Shown in pieces: positions 1 through 10,840 of a DNA stretch of 64,000 nt. Source of the stretch: Teratosphaeria epicoccoides (Eukaryota > Ascomycota > Dothideomycetes > Mycosphaerellales > Teratosphaeriaceae); assembly GCA_021401465.1 (NCBI GenBank), contig JADDMT010000144.1:1-64000 (forward strand), written 5' to 3'. Position 1 is the stretch's first letter. Each line of letters begins with the position of its first letter. The notes beneath the pieces are model-generated. The model saw nothing but the letters and a program-made list of their open reading frames with translations. It searched no databases and was not told the origin of the DNA. The translations under genes were made by a program, and so were the position numbers.

Positions 1-124
1 TTCTTCTATGACTATGCCTATGACTCATAGTACTCCCATGACGGTACTATGACTCATAGCACTTAGGACCCACATGATCCTGTATCCTACAGTACTCCGG
101 ACAGTACTCCTGACACTCATGACA
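1..124 (-). repeat. RE1 LTR, terminal part, cut by the window edge
   Basis: This matches the right end of the minus-orientation RE1 LTRs at 38533-39008 and 43946-44415, including the stuttered run of catag/tactcc words and the final CTCATGACA. RE1 LTRs begin TGTCAT and end ATGACA. The LTR abuts RE2 gag-pol sequence at 125, so the RE1 copy was inserted into RE2. The rest lies outside the window. Confidence 0.85.
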
Positions 125-125
125 C

Positions 126-3100
126 TAGCGCCTATCTAGTACGGTCCGAGTTAATAGCTCGCTTAAGCTAGAAGACTATATGTTAGACGACCTTGCGGAG
201 GTTAACGTGATACCCTAGTAGGTAATCGTACGGCTTAGCTTGAAGCCGATCCTAGGAGCCCTGCTACCTACTATAAAGTCCTTTTAGGGCAAATGCGTAG
301 CGGCTTAAGGTGCGTACAACGTGCGCCTCTAATTTGCGGACTTCTTAGGAGAAGAGCGCGAGACTAACGAAGTCTTCTACGCTAAAGACGTTCCTAATAA
401 GGAGCTCCTACTAGGTTGCCCTTAGCGCTACAAACAGGAAGTCGTTGTCAATAGAGCTACTAACAACTAGTTCTATAGCTCTAAAGGCGAAGTTCCTGTA
501 GTAAGGATGCGTGACGCACACGGCTTCTACAAGGACATAAAGAAGGTCTAATGTGTGTATGTAGTCTGTATACAGAATGTCAGGGAAGACGTTACCCTCC
601 TGCCTAAGTTAGGGGAATACGCCGATATTTTCGACGTAGAGGCTGCGGCCTATGCCTAGGCCCTAGACGCAGAGCATGCGATTAACCTTAAGGAGGGTTA
701 TAATCCTCCGTATCGACCTCTGTAACCTATGTTAGAATCTTAGCTCGAAATACTTCGAGACTACCTCTACAAGGCACAAAAAAACGCGTAGATCCGACAA
801 AGCGACAGCAAGGCTAGAGCGTTAGTAATATTCGTCCTAAAGAAGGATAACATACTCCGCCTATACGTTTACTATAGGGGCCTTAATGTAGTAACTTAGA
901 AGAACCGCTACCTCCTACTACTTATTAGCGAGACGCTTGACTGCCTTAGTTACGCCGCTATCTTCTTGTCTATTGACTTAAAGGATGCCTACTACTAGAT
1001 ACAGATCCGAAAGGGCGACATGTAGAAGACTATGTTCTAAACGCGGTATAGACACTTTAAGTATATAGTGATACTATTTAGCTTAACTAACGTACTAGCA
1101 ACATTCTAAGCGTATATTAACTAGGCCCTATCCGGCCTTGTTGATACCTACTACATAGTATATTTAGACGATATACTAGTCTACTCTGACTTGAAGGAGG
1201 AGCATATTCGGCATCTAAAGATAGTACTTAAATAGCTCTACAAGTTTGCTCTGTATGCGAACCTAAAGAAGTACTCATTCCTGACAGATAGGTTTAAGTT
1301 TCTTGGATATATCGTTTCTATAGAAGGAGTCATTACAGATGACTAAAGGATGTCTGTAATTACAGAGTAGCTGTAGCTAACTACCCTCCAAGAAGCATAG
1401 GTGTTCCTAGGATTTACTAACTTCTATTGCAGATTTATATGATCCTACTCGAAGATTGTAGCTCCCTTCACGGCCCTTGCAAATAGCGCGATTCAAGGTA
1501 AAAAGCTAGGGATAGTGCCTTAGAAGGAGGCTTAGAGCAAGGCTTTCTCTAAACTTAAAGCAGCTTTTTAAACTACGCCTATACTTTAGCACTTTAACCC
1601 TACTACGAAGATCTGAATAGAGACCGATGCTTCGAAATTCGTAATAGCCGCAATTATATCATAGCTCTAGTCGCACGAAGGCAGTACGTAATAGTACCTG
1701 ATTACCTTCTAGTCGCGGAAGATGTAGGGCGCTAAGCTTAATTACAAGACTTACAACTAAGAGCTTTTAGCTATTATTAACAGCTTTAAGGAGTACCGAC
1801 ACTACCTCGAAGGCGTAGCGTACCCTATTAAGGTGCTTACTAACTATAACAACCTTCGCGGCTTCATAGGCGTAAAGCAGCTAAGTAGTTAGCAAGCAAG
1901 GTAGGCGACTTTCCTTGCTAGCTTTGACTTTGTTATCTAGCATCGTTCTAGGAAGACAAATCTAGCCGATAGTCCTTTGCTACAACTAGACTACGACACT
2001 AGGGAGCAGAGTAACTAATAGCTCCTCCCTACGCTACAGACGAAGCTTGTAGTATAGGGTAGCGACCTGTCATTAGCTCCTCTTGTAGGTTAATTGCGGG
2101 TCTAATAGGGCCTCATAGCCTCCGCTAGCAATGAACCCTCCTATCTAGTAGCTATAGCAACTATGTCTAGCTTAATCCGTGCGGTAGTTAACTAGCTTAC
2201 ATGCGGTAAATATGCGATGTCTAAAGAACTCTTTAAAGAAGTCTCGAGACTTATTTAGCGGTTGTAAGAGCAAGAACCGGAGTTAATTAATGAGGGTATA
2301 GCCCTCTAGGATACTACAGGCGGTTCGAAGTACTAGACTAAGTCAGGCAACTTGTAGTACTTTGATAGTAGGCTCTACGTACCTGCTAACTACGTACTCT
2401 GTTCGTAGCTCCTCTGTAGTTATCATGACAATGAACTTGCAGGTCATTTTAGCGCAGAGAAGACAAACGCGCTTCTTAGACACAAATACTAGTAGCTAAC
2501 ACTAGAACAGGATGTTTCTGACTATGTCAAATCCTGCTAGACGTGCTAGATTAGCAAATCTCGGCGCTATTACCCCTATGGCGATACTTAGGCGCTCCTA
2601 ATACTAGAGAGACTATAGTAAGACTTGACTATGGATTTTATTACTAATTTGCTACTATCAAAGTAGAGAGGCAATGTAGTTAATACTGTCCTTGTAGTAG
2701 TCAACTAATACTTGAAGATAAATGTCTTTACCCTATGTACAAAAAAGTGCATAAGTAGCAAGCTTGCGTGACTACTTCATGACGAAGTCATATGACGCTT
2801 TAGTATACCCTGAAGTATTCTATTAGATTAAGGTTCTGTCTTTACTAGTAAATACTAGCAAGAATTTGTGTTTAAGGCGCATGTTAAGTACTACCTTAGT
2901 ACAGCATTCTAGCTACAGACTAATAGTTAGACTAAATGTATGAACTAGACTCTTAAGTAGTACCTTTAGTGCTACTACGCTAAGAACTAGGATGCCTAGG
3001 CTAACGTAATTCCTATGGCGGAATTTGTAGTTAATAATAGTATACATGCTACTATGCGCATGTTACTATTTTAGATTCTTTATAGCTTTGATCTAGAAAT

Positions 3101-3737
3101 ACACCTAAAACTGCCTTAGGACAAGTCTTCTAAGGAGAGGGTGCTAGCTGCCGCGGAACTAGCGCGGCGTATGCGCGAGGTACATTTGGTGCTAATAGAA
3201 CACTTGAAAAAGGCCTCAGAATCCTAGATTAAACATAATAACACCTATGCTAAACCGATGTAGTACGTAGTTAGTACGAAGGTGTTACTATCGACAAAGA
3301 ATCTCAAGCTAAAACTTCTAAGTAAGAAGATGACGCCAAGGTTCGTCAGACCCTTCTAGATACGTAACGCGATAGGCTCGTAGGCATACTAGCTATTGTT
3401 ACTACTATTGTATTATGGGCATAACGTCTTCTACGTATCTCTACTCAAACTATAGGTACAGCGTAAGGGCGAAGAGCCTACGGACCTAATGCTAGTAGCA
3501 GAAGAGAACAAAGAGTAGGAAGTTAAGAGTATTAAGGATAGTATGTAGCGTAAATGCGTAACGTACTATCTAGTAAAGTAGAAAGGATACATACCTAATT
3601 ACACATAATAGGTTCTAGCTAAAGACTACAAGAACACTCAGGAAGCTATTCATGAGTTCAAAGAGTAGAGGAGGCGTAAGCAGGGCTTAAGAAGGTTAAT
3701 TCGTAAGAAGATAAGAGTTTTGGAGCAGAGTTCTTAA
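126..3737 (+). pseudogene. pol: RE2 gag-pol polyprotein: protease, RT, RNase H, integrase, chromodomain
   Basis: This would copy element RNA into cDNA and integrate it. One frame runs about 1200 codons, interrupted by many TAG/TAA codons that stand where Gln or Trp is expected. A protease-like segment comes first. The RT motif YLDD is at 1161-1172, followed by RNase H (TDAS near 1623). The integrase zinc region (H, H, C, C) begins near 2424. The integrase acidic residues are Asp at 2634 and Asp at 2826; the third position, 35 residues on at 2934-2936, is AAA (Lys) instead of Glu. A chromodomain-like end lies at about 3510-3660. TAA at 3735 is shared with RE2-c (61371), so it is probably the true stop. 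The catalytic Glu to Lys change and the stops make it dead. Confidence 0.85.
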
Positions 3738-3952
3738 CACGTGTATGTAGCGCATAACGCGCAAAGTAACAACGAGAAACAAACGCCCTACCTATACATC
3801 ATTAATGCCTAAAGGCACACCTAGAATAAACCTAAGGAGAACAAGAGACATGCTTAGATTAGCTTCGTAGCTAATGCTTAGCAACTACTAGTCAAGGGCT
3901 TCCTAACTAAACCCGAAGTAGAAGAGTCTTTCTTGTTACGGTCCGCTAAAGA

Positions 3953-5380
3953 CTACCTACCCGCACAGGGTCTACTAAACACCCTAAGGTGACTAGGAGT
4001 AACAGGAGTAGCAACGCTACAAAGAGAGGCCGGCATCTTCTTCTTTAGTAGGTTGCAAGGGAGCTCGTCTTTAGAGCCTATAGTAGCTAGAGAGCTAGCT
4101 ACAGCCTTACCGCGTCTAGTCGTAATAACTACCTCCTCCTTATCCTTAGCATTAGACAGCAAAGAGACTTAGGCGCGCTTGCGGCTATTACGCTCGGCCC
4201 TCGAGATCATCTTGCGCTTCTTGACATAAGTGTCAATAACATTATCGAACTTAGTGTCTTCCTTAGGCGCAACTAGTGTAGCAACACCGCGGCGCGCAGG
4301 AATTACGTTAGGATCGAAGGTATCCTGAACGTCGTCATCCTCCTTATCCTCAAAGATCTAGCTTAGAGGCTTGTACCTTAGCGTCTTAGCGGACGTAGTG
4401 TAGATCGCAAGCGAGGAAGGTTCGGCTTCCTTGTCGCTAACCTTAATCTTAGCCCTAGCCTTCTTCTTCTTCTTAGACAGTAGCGTAGAGGTAGCGTAGG
4501 CGGCAGCGCTATAATGTGTTAGCTGTACGCACGCGACAGGATTTAAGTAAGTAACTTATAGCTTAGTCCTCTAGACTAGCTCGGAGGTAGGCTGTCTCGC
4601 GGTATGACGCTAGGGCGTAGCCTTAGCGGCAGGAACGGTGAATTGCTTGATAACCTTCTTACGGATTATCTGCATCTTAAAGTCATCGTCGATAGAGGCA
4701 AGGGCCCCGAGTTGCTAACGCTAGCGGCTAGTCAGGTAATCCTCGACGCTAACATTAGCCTAGCGGAGAAAGTTAGCATTTATCCTTAGAGGGTACCTGT
4801 ACTATATGCTTACTATAGCAAAGGTCTCGACCCTAATAGTTAACACCTTTAAGATCTTCTAGACTAAGTCTGTAATTAGACCTAGGCAAATGCTTTTACC
4901 TGTTAGTAGAGAGTTAAAGCGAACGCTGCTATATAAACGGTTTGTAGTTATAGTAAAGCACGAGAGAGCGCCAAGCAGGTAGGCGAGTACCTCGCGGTAC
5001 TTAGCCTGTAGCCTGTTCATAGTTAGAGTATCTTTAGTAATCCCCTTGTCACGCGTACCCTAGAAGTCATCGATGTTATAGCAGAGCTAGTTGTACTCGC
5101 TATATACCTCTTTAGGGAGGTCTTAGCATTTTTGAAGCTTGCTATTACAATTGAAATAGTTGCGGTAGACACTAACCTCATTAAATCCGCTGACGTAGAT
5201 CTTAGCTACGCTTTAGTTAGTATAGGTCATGTATACCTTGCAGGTAGGGGACACCTTACTAACACGTAGAGAAGAGATATATGCAGCCTAGCTGCTAAGG
5301 TTGTCAAGGCATTATTAACATGAGCAACGATTGCGGGCAGAGCTAGTAGTGTTAAACTTAGTCTGTAGCATACGACCTAT
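3953..5380 (-). pseudogene. RE2 convergent antisense ORF: Cys-rich, basic-tailed protein
   Basis: Read on the minus strand this is one 476-codon frame, convergent with pol and ending 215 bp from the pol stop. It is the same protein as 59734-61155 in RE2-c, which lies some 55 kb away on the other strand. In-frame stops are TAG/TAA. The start codon is ATA here (5378-5380) where RE2-c has ATG, a TpG to TpA change. The N-terminal third is rich in Cys, spaced like a zinc-binding region. The C-terminal third has Lys/Arg clusters (KKKK type near 4460 and a second cluster near 4200) typical of nuclear proteins. I do not recognise the family. A nuclear DNA- or chromatin-binding role is inference. Confidence 0.7.
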
Positions 5381-5549
5381 TGTTACTAAGATGAGTATTT
5401 AATTAATCTTGATTAATTAATTAAAGAAGAAGAAGCTCCGGTTTAGACACGTAGGCATAGCGAGGTAAAAGCTAAGCGAAGTAGAAGCGGGGGTTAATGT
5501 TAGTGTTTTAGAACAGGAAGTTTAGGAAAGTAATAAGGTCCTTATACCC
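5381..5549 (-). promoter_or_regulatory. Leader and TATA-like promoter of the RE2 antisense ORF
   Basis: On the minus strand the 169 bp before the start codon read from a TATAAGG box (about 5541-5547) through a CTTCCTGTTCT stretch that is also present in RE2-c at 59590-59610. RE2-c has a stronger TATAAAAA at the same place. The box lies next to the putative LTR start, so the antisense gene would have its own promoter just inside the 3' LTR. Confidence 0.5.
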
Positions 5550-5915
5550 TGTAACAGCCCCCCTGTTACCTACTGCAACTGTTAAGCTAGTAACTTAAAC
5601 TACATGCGTAGAGTACCTACCTTTAGTTAACTTACATAGGGACCGAATAATGTAAGAACAGGTAACGCGGCTGTTACGCATGTGCGCTAACTGCACTTAT
5701 GCTAGTCTACTAGCATGAAAATGTGACGAGACCTACGCTAGGAGTACGCTCCTACTATTTTGAGTAGTATGCGCAGAGTATCCGCATACATTCCTAATAG
5801 CCCTAAGGTTCTATAACACGTTTCTTTATAGTCACGACTAAATAGGGACAGCTAAGCTACTTGGCAAAGCTAGCGTATATACTCGACCTATAATTTAAAA
5901 GATTAAGTAAAGTAC
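5550..5915 (+). repeat. Putative RE2 3' LTR, start with palindrome
   Basis: It starts TGTAACAG and carries the inverted repeat GTAACAG-CCCCC-CTGTTAC (5551-5569). A second GTAAC/GTTAC pair lies near 5666-5680, and a 14-bp hairpin AGGAGTACGCTCCT near 5740-5754. RE2-c keeps only the first 25 bp or so. I call it an LTR from position and the TG start. No second full copy exists in the window, so the end is unknown. No gene seen. Confidence 0.45.
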
Positions 5916-6082
5916 TGTCATAGGTAAACGGCGTATATACAGGGGTTCATGTAGTATTTAACAAGTACGATAGGGAGAGAGGGACTATCTGCTAGTTGTC
6001 TAGTCTTTTATAGCCCGCCTTGTCAGGGGTCGCGTCGTATAGGCCCTAGCCTATGCTAAGACTTAGGGCCTCGCCCTTTATA
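5916..6082 (-). repeat. RE3 LTR, single, inverted
   Basis: Its 167 bp are the reverse complement of the RE3 LTRs at 6381-6547 and 20032-20198, with scattered C-to-T and G-to-A differences. No RE3 body lies to its left. Its right flank begins CTAAC inside an RE1 LTR. This is the partner of GTTAG at 20199, which suggests a rearrangement. Confidence 0.8.
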
Positions 6083-6380
6083 CTAACCCTACAGATCTAG
6101 GTGTTTATTCTTATGTGATAGATCCTTTCTCCTATGTAGGCCTATAGATCTGTAGACTAACCCTACAGATCTAGGGGTCTGTCCTTACGTAACAGATCCT
6201 TTCTCCTATGTATGTAATGTGACTTAGGCTATAGTGCTCGTAACTCATGACATTTATGACATTCATGACACTATCTCTCTCTTAGCCTAGCTCGTCCCTA
6301 AGCTACCTTATTAGTACAGGGTTTCTCTTGCTATTTCCTTTGCGTAGTAATGTCTTCTCTTTCTATGTTACTACTTTATG
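6083..6380 (-). repeat. Right half of an RE1 LTR plus a stub of RE1 interior
   Basis: 6083-6270 matches the right half of the minus-orientation RE1 LTR, with two tandem copies of the AGATCTGTAG-type hairpin unit, and ends in TTCATGACA. 6271-6380 matches the RE1 interior next to the 3' LTR, upstream of its antisense ORF (compare 36633-36740). It is cut at 6380 by the RE3 LTR. No gene. Confidence 0.75.
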
Positions 6381-6547
6381 TGTGAAGGGCGAGGCCCTAA
6401 GTCTTGGCACAGGCTAGGGCCTATGCGACGCGACCCCTAACGAGGCCGGCTATAAAAGACTAGACAACTAGCAGATAGTCCCTCTCTCCCTATTGTACTT
6501 GTTAAATACTACATGAACCCCTGTGTATACGCTGTTTACCCGTGACA
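6381..6547 (+). repeat. RE3 5' LTR
   Basis: 167 bp, TGTGAAGG to CGTGACA, nearly identical to 20032-20198 and to the inverted 5916-6082. A TATA box (TATAAAAGAC) lies at 6451-6460, followed by a pyrimidine-rich start-site-like stretch (CCCTCTCTCCC, 6479-6490), so this LTR would act as the RE3 promoter. Confidence 0.88.
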
Positions 6548-6640
6548 TTAAGTACAATTAATTTCACCATAGAAAGGCTGTCTCCTAGCTAATTAACCCT
6601 AGTGTCCGAAGGATCCACGAACAAGGAAGCGTTAGCAGAA

Positions 6641-7845
6641 ATGCGCTATGTCGTCGAGGGAATGCATACCTAGTAACAGCAAATTATGGCCGAGCTAACA
6701 GCCACGCGGGCCGCGCTAAATGAATTAGAGTCCTAATAGCGACAAAACCTAGGCGTCCTGTCAGAGGAGCTACTAAAGACTCTCGCGGACGCGCTAGCCG
6801 TAGCAACGCGTGCGAACTCTGTCATAGAACTAACAGGACCCTAAGAGTAGAGGCTACTAACGTAGGACAGAAGAGCCGAATTATTCAGGGATTACCTGCT
6901 CTGTATTAGGAGTTCGCTTAGGGCGCACTCTAGGATAAAACCCCTAATAGGCGTAGATTATTACTAGAACATAATCTACGACACTCTCCCTACTCGCTAG
7001 CGCGCCTAGATGCGCCATTTCTAGGAGAAAGGAGGCCCGGACAGGGCGAAGGACCCTGAAGCTTTCCTCATGTAACTTAAGGCCATGTTCGCGGATAGTA
7101 ACAAGACAGCAAGAGCTCTAGAATAGCTTACAAACCTCTGACATGCGGCAGGCTAGCTATGGCACGAGCACTAGCTAGAATTCGACAAACTCCTGCTGTT
7201 AGCAGGAGGGGACTAGTAGACAGACGACGCGAAGATTAGATACCTCAAGAATTTGTTTTCGAATCCCGCCAGGATGTACACAGCGAACGTGAGAGACAAG
7301 GGGGACTACTACGTGTTTGCAGAGAAGGTCGAAAGGGTCATGACAAACTCTGAGGCAATCGACTAGTTTAAGGCGGCCTATAGGAGGTAGTTAAGAGAAA
7401 AGAACAAGGACTCCGAAGGTATTCCTGCGGCTGCCATGTAGGTACCTAACCCTAGGGTCGGATCCCGAATAGACGCGGATAGGGATACGGTTATAGCACC
7501 GACTTGTACTACAGGAGACTAATATGACAGCAAAGGACCCTGACAAAACAACAGGGGGAAACGACGCGCTAAATAGGTAGACGCTATAGAGAGAGAGAAA
7601 CGCTAGGAGAATAACCTGTACTACTACTACAGAGCGTCTAGACACTAAGTTAAGGGGTGTCCCTACGCCTCGGCTAGACCCCTAGCCTAGATTAACATAA
7701 CTAGAGTGTCGCTATTACTAGAGGACGATAGAATAGCAGAGGAACCTAGGAGGAAAAACTCGGGAAAAGATTAACTCCTGCTTAGAGTCAGGAAGCAGGA
7801 GTAACGGAGACATTAGCAGAAGGATAGGAGAGAGTTAAGGGATCC
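6641..7845 (+). pseudogene. gag: RE3 Gag
   Basis: Gag forms the particle that packages element RNA. The frame starts at ATG 6641 and runs about 400 codons with TAG/TAA interruptions and a few TGA. It ends in one zinc knuckle of CX2CX4HX4C type near 7620-7665; both leading Cys codons are now TAC (Tyr) and His and the last Cys survive. The charged, helical middle fits Ty3-type Gag. Pol follows in the -1 frame relative to gag. Stop-bearing and Cys-depleted, so not functional. Confidence 0.75.
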
Positions 7846-8416
7846 ATGGACAGGAACCTGATTTATACTGATGTAGTCCTAGCAAATAATACTAGGACAT
7901 TAGCTCTCATTAATAAGGGGTACTAATACTACGCTACAATTAACGGAGACCTAGTAAAAGGTCTTAGCTTAAGCTTAATAAGCAAAGAGTCACGTATAGC
8001 GAGGGGCGTAATAGCGTCAATGCGAGACTCCGTAGTAGAAGGAGTAGTTGCCTTCCGGATAGAAATCGAGGGGTTCTAGCAACTAGTATACGCATACGTA
8101 GTAAAGGATCTAGCCTTCCCCCTAATACTAGGGAACCCCTAGAAGGCTCACAATAAAGTGCAGACTACGCTAGAAAGGCGTCAGTATTAGCATAGGAGAG
8201 CGGGATAGTAGATAGACAAAGGACGGAACTACTAAGAATACGAGGACCGCAGGAACTTTACCTAGGTATGCGTGACTACGACAGCGGATGTTGCGGAGGC
8301 CTTAAAGGCAAAGGAATATCTGACGCTAGACAAGTTAAGAAAGGCGCTACCTCTAGAGCTTTAGCACATAGCTCCGCCATTCTGCTGCTAAGAAGCGGAA
8401 AAATTAGCGCCACACC
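7846..8416 (+). pseudogene. pol: RE3 Pol, N-terminal part with protease-like segment, cut by RE1-a
   Basis: This frame, -1 relative to gag, starts near ATG 7846. It reads as an aspartic-protease-like domain: ALINKGY near 7900-7922 sits where ALIDSG is expected, and a PLILGNP motif follows near 8128. It continues to 8416, where RE1-a is inserted. Joined across the insertion with one ACACC copy removed, the frame continues at 15424 into the usual segment before RT. The protease Asp is not seen as Asp here. Confidence 0.7.
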
Positions 8417-8900
8417 TGTCATAGGTGTCAGGAGTACTGTCCGGAGTACTATAGGATACAGGATCGTGAGGGTCCTAAGTGCTATGAGTCATGGTACTAT
8501 CATAGGAGTACTATAAGTCATAGGCATAGTCATAGGAGAAAGGATCTGTCACGTGAGGACAGATCCCTAGATCTGTAGGGTTAGTCTACAGATCTATAGG
8601 CCTACAAGGAAGAAGGGATCTATTACAGGATGACAGACCCTTAGATCTATAGGGTTAGTCTACAGATCTACAGACACAGATCTGTTAGGTTTGTCAACAG
8701 ATCTAACAGAGCTGCTCTGTCTCTCTAGTATATAGGGCTAGCTTTAGGATAGGTAGTTAGGAGCTTCGTGCTTAATTCTTAATTCCCTTTCCCTAGGGGA
8801 TAGTTAGTTACAAGGTTAACCGCCATTGTCGATATTCTTCATAGCTCTGCGAGTCTAACACCTAGTCACCTTCCTGCTATCGGCACCTACCCTTATGACA
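8417..8900 (+). repeat. RE1-a 5' LTR (484 bp)
   Basis: TGTCATAG...CTTATGACA. It carries two tandem copies of a hairpin-rich unit and a TATATA-type box near 8728-8735. It is paired with 14935-15418. Confidence 0.93.
8542..8595 (+). promoter_or_regulatory. Hairpin/E-box unit of the RE1 LTR
   Basis: Two perfect inverted repeats lie side by side: GGATCTGTC-ACGTGAG-GACAGATCC (8542-8566), which contains CACGTG, and AGATCTGTAG-GGTTAGT-CTACAGATCT (8569-8595). A diverged second copy follows at about 8611-8668. CACGTG is the core bHLH (E-box) site. The unit occurs once or twice in different RE1 LTRs, so it is a candidate enhancer; that function is inference. Confidence 0.5.
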
Positions 8901-9079
8901 TTTTAAGCACCACTTCTAAGGAAGCATCAGGAGACTCGTCGAGCGCTTGACATACGCCTATGTCAAGTAGTTCTTCAACTGTCAGTTCAAGTTCTAGTGA
9001 CAGTTAACTGACACCACGAGAACAAGTTGCCGCTATACCTCAAATCACGTAGTAGCTCGAATCCATTCACCTTAGCGAG

Positions 9080-10840
9080 ATGGCTCTAGCATCCGTCGCA
9101 GGTTCAACTACCGGGAATAGACATAGTAACAACAGCTTTAAGATAGGAAGCCCTACAGAGTTTACAGGACAACGATCTTAGGTCGAGATGTTTATCCTAT
9201 AATGCTAGTTAGCATTTAATGTAGATACGGAACGGTTTATAACACATTGTAAGCGAATGATGTACATTGTCTCTTACCTGAAGGGACCGGCGTTCGAGTT
9301 TATCTAGCCTCATCTAACAGATTATCTAGATCATGTCAGCAGCGCTAAAGCTAGGAAGACGACGACTAGGGAGATTCTCAACTTAGACAAGTCTTTGTTT
9401 AAGGCATTACGCGAAGCGTTTAGGCTCGGTAATGAGCAACAAGAGGCCGAGAGAGCTCTCCTAGGAATCTAGCAGAAGGGTTCCGCTACTAAGTACTACG
9501 CGGACTTTCAGACCCTCTCTGCTCGAGTCGACTAGAATGATAACGCTTTAGCTGCTTAGTTCTACTAGGGACTAAAGGAGACGGTTAAAGACGAAATTAC
9601 CCGAGGAGATTAGCTAACGACATTCAAGGAAATGAGCGATCTCGCGATTAGAATCAATAATCGCATCTAGGAACGACAGCAAGAACGACAACATGGAAAT
9701 CGCAAGCTAGCGCAGGCTAACCATAAGGTCTAACGATTAGCACTAAAATGGCGAAGCGATTACTATAGTCTCTAAGCTATAGAGTTAGATGCGACTAAGG
9801 GGCGTCCTAGGAATAGACCCTGAGGAAAGCCACGGAAGGGCTCTCCTCCCTAGAATGGTCTGAAGAAGCCATTCGACAAGAGTAATCTCGAGTGCTACTA
9901 CTGTGGAAAGAAAGGACACTTTGCCCGCGAATGTTTTGCTAAGAAGCAACGACAAGAGCTACCTAGGATAGAGCAGGCTCGCGTAACAACGACGGCACCT
10001 AAGCAAAAGGCCGCCGCTACTCGAGAACCAGACCATGCTATACTTACTTAGACTGCGTGCTACGACGACGATTGTCGAATTCACATGAGTGATAAAGATA
10101 GTTCCGGATAGTACCCTAGCCGAAACAACGCGCAGTCGATCTGTGCGCTAAGGGATACACCTTCTAGTGCGACAGTCCTGAGGCAATAGGAACTAGAAGA
10201 AGAAGAAGAGGGTTCGGACGACAACTACGAGCTTGTCGAAGCCGTCATTCCTGATTCTGAGGAAGACGAGAGCATAGAGCGATAGGCCATGCCGCCGCAT
10301 GACATTAGACTCGACATTATCTGAATCATATAGAACTAATAGGCTCAGGCTTGCCTATGGATTAATAGAGTACAACACGTCGACTAACTTCAGTATGACG
10401 AACTAGCCGACTGTATGCGACGACACCTGAGGAGACTACTAGTCGTAGCTTAACCTTACGCGTATCAGAAAGTTGTCTAAGAAATTGTACTGTTTAGGGT
10501 AGAGTTTACGCCCTAGGGAGGCTACCTAACCTACGAAGGTATTCAGATTCCACGAGCGCTACGACTCCGAGTCTACTACTTAAAGATAGAGTACGCAAGG
10601 AACGCGTAGGAACAGCAAGGCCAAGAACAAGAACGATCTCTTAGGCCAGAAAACGGTAACGCTTAGAGAAGAAGCCGAGACCGCACGATCCCTGAACTAG
10701 TCCGTGAAGACAGTTATTTAGGAAACGACAAGGTCCGCCAGAATTAGACCTACGGACGGACTAGACAGGGCTGTAACGATGTGCCGCGATTGGCGCCAGA
10801 TACGCGAACAACCTCAGAGTATAGGTGCACATCGACGAGA
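9080..10840 (+). pseudogene. gag: RE1 Gag
   Basis: ATG 9080 opens a Ty3-type Gag frame. The capsid-like core is near 9120-9700 and contains the region equivalent to the 'YYADFQ...WNDNAL' segment of fungal chromovirus Gags. An intact zinc knuckle C-YY-C-GKKG-H-FARE-C lies at 9893-9934. An acidic tail and a further conserved segment (10200-10700) follow. Stops are TAG/TAA plus one TGA near 10321. Pol lies in the -1 frame and overlaps the gag end. RE1-b and RE1-d keep the same ATG; RE1-e has ATA instead. Confidence 0.8.

Larger units (their letters stand above)
125..5915 (+). mobile_element. RE2-a: Ty3/gypsy chromovirus, 5' truncated, RIP-mutated
   Basis: RE2 is a Ty3/gypsy retrotransposon with gag and pol in a single frame, a chromodomain at the end of pol, and a convergent antisense ORF between pol and the 3' LTR. 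This copy starts inside the gag-pol linker, where an RE1 LTR cuts it. The other copies are RE2-b (24308-28049) and RE2-c (59541-63833). In-frame stops are TAG or TAA. The right limit of the 3' LTR is uncertain because an RE3 LTR follows at 5916. Confidence 0.8.

Noticed and set aside
126..3737. Reassigned TAG codon (a variant genetic code) as the reason for so many in-frame TAG
   Set aside because: TAG replaces both Gln and Trp, TAA is used the same way, and Cys, His, Glu and Asp codons show matching C-to-T or G-to-A changes. RIP explains all of this. The island ORFs do not use TAG as sense.
7391..7645. Minus-strand hydrophobic frame in RE3 gag
   Set aside because: Mirror of the charged gag C-terminus and zinc knuckle region.
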